Source: Acidobacterium sp. (GTDB lineage Bacteria; Acidobacteriota; Terriglobia; Terriglobales; Acidobacteriaceae). Taken from it: a stretch of DNA of 35,689 bases. Under the pieces are notes generated by a model. That model saw nothing but the letters and a program-made list of their open reading frames with translations, was not told the origin of the DNA and ran no database searches. Shown one piece after another: positions 30,375 through 35,689 of the stretch (the first letter of the stretch is position 1; the number at the start of each line of letters is the position of its first letter). The position numbers and the translations under genes are program-made. The stretch covers positions 29,999 to 65,687 of the forward strand of contig PKVY01000136.1 in the NCBI GenBank assembly GCA_003131625.1, in the 5' to 3' direction.

Positions 30375-31034
30375 ATGCCCCTGATCTTCTATTCGGTCGC
30401 CGCGCTGGTGGCGTACCTTCTTGGATCGATTCCGTTTGGATATCTGCTGGTGCGATTCTTCCGCAAGGAAGATATTCGCCAGAAGGGCAGCGGCAACATC
30501 GGCGCCACGAACGTGATGCGTTCGGGCTCGAAGGGGCTGGGCGCAGTCACATTCCTGCTGGATGTGCTGAAAGGGTCTTTCGCCGTCTGGTTGTGCGGCG
30601 TGTATGTTGCGCGGTCAGCCCTGACTCCGGATGTGCGCACGAACGCAATCGCCGTCGCTGCACTCTTCGTCGTCCTCGGACACATCTACACCGTTTGGCT
30701 CGGATTCAAGGGCGGCAAGGGAGTTGCGACGGCGTTCGGCGTGTTCCTTGCGCTGGCGCCCTGGGCGGCGCTTGTGGGTCTGGGCGTCTTCGTGGTGGTC
30801 TTCGCGGTTTCGCGCTACGTTTCGCTGGGATCGATCCTGTCGGCCGTGGCGTTTCCTGTTCTGGCGCTGCTGATGCCCCATCCGCCGCGCACCGCGTGGG
30901 CGACAGCGGTACTGTTCATCATTCCGATCATCGTGGTCCTGAGGCACCATGAGAACATCGCCCGGCTGATGAACGGAACGGAATACCGCTTCGGCAAGAC
31001 AGGAATGGGCAAGCCGGGGACAACCGCCGCATGA
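30375..31034 (+). CDS. plsY: Acyl-phosphate:glycerol-3-phosphate acyltransferase PlsY
   Basis: PlsY makes lysophosphatidic acid from acyl phosphate and glycerol 3-phosphate at the inner membrane. The 219-residue protein has the three conserved cytosolic motifs: GSIPFGYLL with the following GSGNIGATNVMR, GHIYTVWLGFKGGKGVAT, and the HHENIARLMNGTE region near the end. There are about five membrane helices. ATG 30375 is chosen because it begins the first helix; the open frame to 30291 adds no family residues. It overlaps gpsA by 4 bp (ATGA), so the acyltransferase and the enzyme making its glycerol 3-phosphate are co-translated. Confidence 0.96.
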   Translation: MPLIFYSVAALVAYLLGSIPFGYLLVRFFRKEDIRQKGSGNIGATNVMRSGSKGLGAVTFLLDVLKGSFAVWLCGVYVARSALTPDVRTNAIAVAALFVVLGHIYTVWLGFKGGKGVATAFGVFLALAPWAALVGLGVFVVVFAVSRYVSLGSILSAVAFPVLALLMPHPPRTAWATAVLFIIPIIVVLRHHENIARLMNGTEYRFGKTGMGKPGTTAA

Positions 31035-32038
31035 GCCGTATTGCCATCATGGGCAGCGGCGCGTGGGGCACCGCACTCGCGATCAGCCTGGCGCGGAGGG
31101 GTGGCCACCAGATTGCGCTGTGGTCGTACGCGAAGGATGTCGCGACAACCATGCGCGAGCAGCGCGAGAATACCGCATTCCTGCCGGGGTTTCAGATTCC
31201 GGAATCGGTTGCTGTCTTTGAGGACGCCGCGGAAGCCCTGGATGGCGCCGTAATTGTCGTCAGCGTGACCCCCTCGCAGTTTGTGCGTTCAACCTACGAA
31301 AGGTTTGCGCCGCATCTGCGCGCCGGACAGCTGTTAGTAAGCGCAACCAAGGGCATCGAGGACGAGACCTGCCTGCGGATGACCCAGGTGATCGGCGAAG
31401 TGCTCGCGGCGCGGGGAATGGAACTACCTTGCGGCGTGCTCAGCGGGCCGTCGTTCGCCCAGGAGGTGGCAGCGGGAGCGCCCACTGCGATCGCCATTGC
31501 ATCGACCGATCCGAAACTGGCCGCCCGAATCCAACGGGAATTCTCCAGCGGCACGCTGCGCCTCTACACTAACGACGATGTCGTCGGCGTGGAGCTGGGC
31601 GGATCGCTAAAAAACGTGATTGCCATTGCCGCGGGTATCGTGGCAGGGCTGGGACTGGGATTCAACAGCAACGCTGCGTTGATCACTCGCGGCATCGCCG
31701 AAATCACGCGCCTCGCCGTTGCGTGCGGAGGCCGGCGCGAGACCCTGGCGGGGCTTTCCGGAATGGGCGATCTGGTGCTGACCTGTACCGGGTCGCTTTC
31801 GCGGAACCGCTCCGTAGGCATGGGACTGGGACAAGGGCACAAACTCGACGACATCCTGGCCGGGCTCGAAGGCAGAGTAGCGGAAGGCGTGCGCACCACC
31901 TCCGCTGCGCTCGGACTCGCCCGCAGACACAACGTGGAAATGCCGATCGCCGAGCAAATGGAGGCGATCCTGATGCGCGGCAAGGCTCCGGAACGCGCCA
32001 TTCAGGAATTGATGCAGCGGCCCGGGCGCGATGAGTAA
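31031..32038 (+). CDS. gpsA: Glycerol-3-phosphate dehydrogenase [NAD(P)+]
   Basis: GpsA reduces dihydroxyacetone phosphate to sn-glycerol 3-phosphate, the substrate of PlsY. The 335 residues match the family. The dinucleotide fold opens at GSGAWGTALA (8-17). SATKGIEDETCLRMTQV, LSGPSFAQEVA and GVELGGSLKNVIAIAAGIVAGLGLGFNSNAALITRG follow; the last holds the catalytic Lys and substrate-binding block. GLSGMGDLVLTCTGSLSRNRSVG closes the C-terminal domain. It directly overlaps plsY. A 150-bp structured gap separates it from the HD-GYP gene. Confidence 0.97.
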   Translation: MSRIAIMGSGAWGTALAISLARRGGHQIALWSYAKDVATTMREQRENTAFLPGFQIPESVAVFEDAAEALDGAVIVVSVTPSQFVRSTYERFAPHLRAGQLLVSATKGIEDETCLRMTQVIGEVLAARGMELPCGVLSGPSFAQEVAAGAPTAIAIASTDPKLAARIQREFSSGTLRLYTNDDVVGVELGGSLKNVIAIAAGIVAGLGLGFNSNAALITRGIAEITRLAVACGGRRETLAGLSGMGDLVLTCTGSLSRNRSVGMGLGQGHKLDDILAGLEGRVAEGVRTTSAALGLARRHNVEMPIAEQMEAILMRGKAPERAIQELMQRPGRDE

Positions 32039-32062
32039 GACTCAGCTCTGGTGCGGGTTACC

Positions 32063-32177
32063 TCAGGCTGACCCTGATCAACCATTACGGTGGTAAGGCC
32101 TTGTTGACCCGCTCGGATGCCGGTTTTACCACCTTCGGGTGAAGCAGGAGAGCCCCTGGCTTCGTAGACTGACGAAG
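32063..32177 (+). ncRNA. Structured RNA leader of the HD-GYP gene (undescribed to me)
   Basis: The gap between gpsA and the HD-GYP gene is packed with stems. TCAGG (32063-32067) pairs with CCTGA (32073-32077). A 12-bp stem joins 32089-32100 with 32122-32133, including two G-U pairs, around a 21-base loop. CTTC/GAAG (32133-32136, 32141-32144), CAGG/CCTG (32145-32148, 32155-32158) and CTTCG/CGAAG (32160-32164, 32173-32177) follow. ACCAT (32081-32085) can instead pair with GTGGT (32090-32094) around a TACG loop, which would prevent the long stem. The last hairpin ends just before the AAAGG ribosome site. I could not match it to the c-di-GMP, TPP or fluoride riboswitch consensus. It may be a cis-regulatory RNA or a processed sRNA. 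Confidence 0.45.
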
Positions 32178-32188
32178 AAAGGCTCGGC

Positions 32189-33226
32189 ATGCAAAATGTT
32201 GGTTCTCGCGCGTCCTGGCAATCGACCGTGCCGGGGACGCGAATTCGCTGGCGTGTATTCGCCCGCTTTCTCGCGATCTTTGCCGCGACGACGACGATTA
32301 CGGTCCTGGCGATGCTCGTTGCGCAGCGCATGCTGCGCCCCGTTCCAGCGGGCTGGGCCGTTGTGTTCATTGAGCTGGTGGGGAGTGGGACAGCAGCTCT
32401 GTTGATGACCATGTGGCTCCACCGCCGGATCCAGCGCCTGGTTCATGCAATCCAATCCGGGCTGCCCGCGCGAGAGAACGAGATTTCCACCGACCCCTCC
32501 GACGATCTCTTTGCCGAAGTGATCCCCACCTGGCGGAATGCTGTGAAGACCATGCAGGACCGAGGCCAGGAAAAGAACGAAGAAGCGCGCGGGCATTACG
32601 AAACGCTGAAAGACCTGATGCGCATGATCGCGAAAGCTGTGGACGAGCGTACCGCGTATCTGCGCGGGCACTCCGAGCGGGTGGCGGCGTACGCGGCGGC
32701 CATCGCATGGAAGATGGGCCTCGACGAGGAACGCGTGGAGCGGATTCGCCTCGCGGCGCTGCTCCATGACATCGGCTGCCTGGGGATCGAAGACTACCTG
32801 GTAATGAAAACGGCTCCGCTCACGCCGGAGGAGTTTGAAATCGTGAAGGCGCACACCGTGAAGGGCGCCGCGATTCTCCGGCCGATCACCATGCTCCAGG
32901 ATCTGGTGCCCGGCGTCGAACTGCATCACGAATCGCTGGACGGCATGGGCTATCCCTACGGGCTCAAGGGCGACCAGATTCCGCTGATGGCGAGGGTCGT
33001 TGCGGTCGCGGATTCGTTTGACGCCATGACCACGCCGCGGCCCTATCAGGCCGCCATGAACGCCGACTACGTGCTGGACATCCTGTTGCGTCTCTCCGGC
33101 ACGCGGTACGATCCCACCGTGGTTCGCGCGCTGGCTGAACTGGTGACGACGGGCGCGCTCGAAGTGAAGAATGTGCGGACTCCGGTCTCCTTCCGCATGA
33201 GAAAACAGGTGGCTGAGCTGGTCTGA
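32189..33226 (+). CDS. HD-GYP domain protein, membrane-anchored (c-di-GMP phosphodiesterase family)
   Basis: The 345-residue protein has two membrane helices near the N-terminus (about 23-45 and 55-77), a linker with a short helical stretch (about 105-150), and an HD-GYP domain (about 145-330). The metal and active-site residues are present: His161 (RGHSERV), His193-Asp194 (LLHDIG), His222 (KAHTVKGA), His246-His247 (LHHESLDG) and the GYP motif in DGMGYPYGL (251-259). This family degrades cyclic di-GMP and so favours motility over attachment; some members are degenerate, but this one looks complete. The ATG has AAAGG 6 bases upstream, at the foot of the structured leader. The flagellar genes at the left end are a plausible but unproven target. 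Confidence 0.9.
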   Translation: MQNVGSRASWQSTVPGTRIRWRVFARFLAIFAATTTITVLAMLVAQRMLRPVPAGWAVVFIELVGSGTAALLMTMWLHRRIQRLVHAIQSGLPARENEISTDPSDDLFAEVIPTWRNAVKTMQDRGQEKNEEARGHYETLKDLMRMIAKAVDERTAYLRGHSERVAAYAAAIAWKMGLDEERVERIRLAALLHDIGCLGIEDYLVMKTAPLTPEEFEIVKAHTVKGAAILRPITMLQDLVPGVELHHESLDGMGYPYGLKGDQIPLMARVVAVADSFDAMTTPRPYQAAMNADYVLDILLRLSGTRYDPTVVRALAELVTTGALEVKNVRTPVSFRMRKQVAELV

Positions 33227-33300
33227 GCCCCTGGTGAGACCCCACCACGCATCCGGCAGGTTCGCTACACTCGAAGAGGTGCGGTGAGGCCGCAGTTCTC

Positions 33301-34266
33301 ATGATCCAGACGTTGTTCGGCAGCCTGAAGGACGAGCAGGAGCCGGAAAAGAAAAACATTTTCGAGCGCATGCGCCAGGCGGTGACGCGGACCCGCGACA
33401 GCCTTGGCGAGCGCATCGACAGTGTTCTGGCGTTGACCCGCACCGTGGATGAGTCGGCGCTGGAAGAGCTCGAGATGAGCCTGATTGCCTCGGATATCGG
33501 CGTGACCACCTCCGCGGAAATTGCCGGTAACCTGCGCGAGCGCGCCAAACGGCAGCAGATTCGGGATGGCGCCGAGCTGAAGGACCTGTTGAAGGAGCAG
33601 CTGCGAGCGATCCTGGACGAGAACTCTGGGCCCCCGGCGAAGGTTGCTGCGCCTCCGGCAGTGATCATGATGGTTGGGGTCAACGGCACCGGCAAAACGA
33701 CAACGAGCGGGAAGCTGGCCGCCTTCTATCGCACGCAGGGAAAAACAGTGCTGCTTTGCGCGGCCGATACCTTTCGCGCCGCGGCCATTGAGCAGCTGGA
33801 GATTTGGGGCGAACGCAGCGGCGTCGAGATGATTCGGACGAGGCAGGGAGGCGATCCTGCCGCGGTGCTCTTCGACGCGTTACAGGCTGCCAAAACTCGT
33901 CATATTGATGCGGTCATTGTGGACACCGCCGGCCGTCTTCACACCAAGACCGGTTTAATGGCGGAGCTGGACAAGATGCGGCGCACGGCGCAGCGGATCA
34001 TCCCCGACGCACCGCACGAGGTCCTGCTGGTTCTGGACGCAACCACTGGACAGAACGGACTGCAGCAGGCGCGGCTGTTCACGGAGTCGGCCGGTGTGAC
34101 CGGGATCGTGCTGACCAAGCTGGATGGAACGGCGAAGGGCGGCATTGCCGTAGCCATCGCGCGCGAGATGAAGTTGCCGGTGCGCTTTGTGGGCATCGGA
34201 GAAGCGCTCGAAGATCTGCTGCCATTCGACAGCGCGGCGTTTGTGAACTCGCTGCTGGAGAACTAA
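33301..34266 (+). CDS. ftsY: Signal recognition particle receptor FtsY
   Basis: FtsY docks ribosome-SRP complexes at the inner membrane. The 321-residue protein has a short N-terminal region without the long acidic A domain of E. coli, a helical N domain (about 20-110) and the SRP-type GTPase domain. The G motifs are clear: P-loop [10 protein letters not shown] (126-135), [31 protein letters not shown] and the closing [13 protein letters not shown]. The lack of the A domain suggests membrane contact through the amphipathic start (IQTLFGSLK). The gap of 74 bp upstream holds GAGG-rich ribosome-site sequence. Confidence 0.97.
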   Translation: MIQTLFGSLKDEQEPEKKNIFERMRQAVTRTRDSLGERIDSVLALTRTVDESALEELEMSLIASDIGVTTSAEIAGNLRERAKRQQIRDGAELKDLLKEQLRAILDENSGPPAKVAAPPAVIMMVGVNGTGKTTTSGKLAAFYRTQGKTVLLCAADTFRAAAIEQLEIWGERSGVEMIRTRQGGDPAAVLFDALQAAKTRHIDAVIVDTAGRLHTKTGLMAELDKMRRTAQRIIPDAPHEVLLVLDATTGQNGLQQARLFTESAGVTGIVLTKLDGTAKGGIAVAIAREMKLPVRFVGIGEALEDLLPFDSAAFVNSLLEN

Positions 34267-34293
34267 CTGCCATTCCGCAGTAGAAAGGATGTT

Positions 34294-35481
34294 GTGTCGA
34301 AGCAAACGGAAGTTCTCGCGCCGGATGAAGGATGGATGCAGCGAGCGCTGGAACTGGCGCAGCATTCCGTGGGCCTGGCTTCTCCAAACCCCGCCGTGGG
34401 TTGCGTCCTGGTGAAGGACGGAGTCGTGGTCGGGGTTGGGCGTCATGAATATGACAAAAGGGACCACGCGGAAATCGTTGCGTTGAAGACGGCCGGCGAA
34501 GCCGCCCGCGGCGCAACGGCGTACGTGACGCTCGAACCATGCTGCCACACGGGGCGCACCGGACCGTGCACGAACGCGCTGATCGAAGCGGGGGTGGTGC
34601 GCGTGGTTGCGGCCACCACAGATCCTAACCCCGCGGTCAGCGGCAGGGGACTGGAGCGGCTGCGCGCGGCGGGCATCGCGGTTACCAGCGGCGTGTTGGA
34701 ACGCGAGGCGCGCACGCTCAACGACGGTTTTGCAAAACACATTCAGACCGGCCTCCCCTTCGTCACGCTGAAGGCCGGAGTTTCGCTCGATGGCAGAATT
34801 GCGCCGGCTCCGGGAAACGCCTTGCGAGGTGCTCCGGTTTTTCTGACGGGAGAGAAGGCGCGTGCGCAGGTGCAGGAAATGCGCCACGCCGCTGATGCGG
34901 TGATCACCGGGGTCAACACAGTGTTGCAGGATGATCCGCATCTCACCGATCGCTCAGGGTTGCCGCGTCGGCGCCCCTTGTTGCGGGTGGTTCTCGATTC
35001 AGGTCTGCGCACGCCGCTCGATTCGAAGTTGGTCCGCACTGCGCAGGATGACCTTCTGATTTTCTGCACCGTGGCCCCAACCCAGCGGCAACGGACGCTC
35101 GAAGCGCTTGGCGTTCGCGTGGAACGGGTCGCGTCGATAGAAGCGGCCAGCGATCAGTTTGCCTCCGGAACCAATGGCGGAGCTCAGCCAGCCCGCAGAA
35201 GCGGCGTTTGTTTGAAAGCCGTCATGAAGCGGCTGGGGGAAATGGAAATTCTCTCCGCGATCCTGGAAGCGGGTGGCCAGTTGAATGCGTCAGCCCTGAA
35301 CGGAGGGCATGTGGATAAAATTACGCTGTTCTATGCGCCCGTCTTCCTGGGGCCGAACGCCGTGCCCTTGCTGCAGGAAGCGCTGACGAAACCGTTGATG
35401 CCGATCCCGTCGGCGATTGCCTGCGTCGATCAGGATGTGCGGGTCGACGCGTATCTGCGGGACCCATGGGGAGAAAGCTGA
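34294..35481 (+). CDS. ribD: Bifunctional riboflavin biosynthesis protein RibD
   Basis: RibD performs the deamination and reduction steps after GTP cyclohydrolase II. The 395-residue protein has an N-terminal deaminase domain with the zinc site His58-Ala-Glu60 (DHAEIVALK) and EPCCHTGRTGPC (81-92), and a C-terminal reductase domain (about 150-380) beginning PFVTLKAGVSLDGRIA and including DAVITGVNTVLQDDPHLT and EAGGQLNASAL. The start is GTG with GAAAGGA about 8 bases upstream. It precedes riboflavin synthase by 3 bp. The loop around ASGTNGGAQPARRSGV (about 290) is a low-conservation stretch. Confidence 0.96.
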   Translation: MSKQTEVLAPDEGWMQRALELAQHSVGLASPNPAVGCVLVKDGVVVGVGRHEYDKRDHAEIVALKTAGEAARGATAYVTLEPCCHTGRTGPCTNALIEAGVVRVVAATTDPNPAVSGRGLERLRAAGIAVTSGVLEREARTLNDGFAKHIQTGLPFVTLKAGVSLDGRIAPAPGNALRGAPVFLTGEKARAQVQEMRHAADAVITGVNTVLQDDPHLTDRSGLPRRRPLLRVVLDSGLRTPLDSKLVRTAQDDLLIFCTVAPTQRQRTLEALGVRVERVASIEAASDQFASGTNGGAQPARRSGVCLKAVMKRLGEMEILSAILEAGGQLNASALNGGHVDKITLFYAPVFLGPNAVPLLQEALTKPLMPIPSAIACVDQDVRVDAYLRDPWGES

Positions 35482-35484
35482 GCC

Positions 35485-35689
35485 ATGTTCACCGGAATCA
35501 TTGAGGCAACGGGAACGATCGCTGCTATCGAACCTCGCGAGGGAACAACACGCATTGCAATTGCAGCGCCGGCATTTGCGAGCCGACTGCGTACCGGAGA
35601 CAGCATCGCGGTGAGCGGAACCTGTCTGACGGCATTGGAAATCGAACCGCCGATTGTTCACGCCGATCTGGCGGCGGAGACGCTGGCTC
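35485..35689 (+). CDS. ribE: Riboflavin synthase alpha chain, 5' part (cut by window end)
   Basis: The visible 68 residues begin MFTGIIEATGTI, the invariant start of riboflavin synthase, and continue with SRLRTGDSIAVSGTCLTAL and HADLAAETL, the first lumazine-binding domain. The enzyme joins two 6,7-dimethyl-8-ribityllumazine molecules to give riboflavin. It lies 3 bp after ribD, so the two form a riboflavin operon that continues beyond the window. No FMN riboswitch is seen upstream of ribD. Confidence 0.96.
   Translation, partial: MFTGIIEATGTIAAIEPREGTTRIAIAAPAFASRLRTGDSIAVSGTCLTALEIEPPIVHADLAAETLA

Noticed and set aside
32063..32177. Known riboswitch (c-di-GMP-I, TPP or fluoride) before the HD-GYP gene
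   Set aside because: None of the conserved bases I know for these classes line up; kept as an unassigned structured leader.

Overview
The window reads as GC-rich chromosomal DNA from a free-living, flagellated, aerobic heterotroph. The most likely source is an acidobacterium of the Terriglobia type. That assignment is an inference from a very large TonB-receptor-like protein with an N-terminal carboxypeptidase-regulatory domain, a secreted GH3 glycosidase, a BlaI/M56 pair with a coiled-coil tail, and the general gene style; I could not run a marker search. No rRNA, tRNA, CRISPR array, insertion sequence or prophage is visible.

Layout. (1) 1-2900, + strand: end of a flagellar cluster (FlgN-like chaperone, flgK, flgL). 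(2) 2991-5534, - strand: a secreted GH3 beta-glycosidase with a PA14-like insert. (3) 5695-14270, + strand: a tightly overlapped eight-gene purine-ring degradation operon. It encodes three-part xanthine dehydrogenase, OHCU decarboxylase (fused to the XDH FAD subunit), HIU hydrolase, urate oxidase, allantoate amidohydrolase, ureidoglycine aminohydrolase and a second M20-type amidohydrolase best read as ureidoglycolate amidohydrolase. It lacks an allantoinase. (4) 14340-20559, - strand: an amidase, a 1330-residue TonB-receptor-like outer-membrane protein with its own terminator and an AT-rich palindromic candidate operator, then about 470 bp of gene debris: a RidA-family N-terminus, an acetamidase/formamidase C-terminus and an AtzH-like N-terminus, all on the - strand. 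(5) 20627-22655, + strand: a c-type cytochrome with a DUF2165-type membrane protein, and a Phd/VapC-type toxin-antitoxin pair. (6) 22719-27495, + strand: rimO, yacG, pgpA, an NHL-propeller protein and cinA. (7) 27682-30239: blaI-type repressor and M56 metallopeptidase. (8) 30375-35689: plsY, gpsA, an HD-GYP protein behind a strongly structured leader, ftsY, ribD and the start of riboflavin synthase.

How the parts work together. The purine operon would take xanthine through urate, hydroxyisourate, OHCU, allantoin, allantoate and ureidoglycine to ureidoglycolate and glyoxylate. It releases nitrogen as ammonia rather than urea, the route known best from plants. The allantoin-to-allantoate step must be encoded elsewhere or done by an unrecognised enzyme. 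The neighbouring amidase and the decayed RidA/formamidase/AtzH genes suggest that a second nitrogen-scavenging cluster once lay next to it and has been largely deleted. The most novel-looking items are the XDH-FAD/OHCU-decarboxylase fusion, the decayed cluster, the leader of the HD-GYP gene with two mutually exclusive folds, the BlaI/M56 locus whose sensor half is a Gln/Glu heptad coiled coil, and several genes whose -10-like boxes sit so close to the start codon that their mRNAs are probably leaderless.
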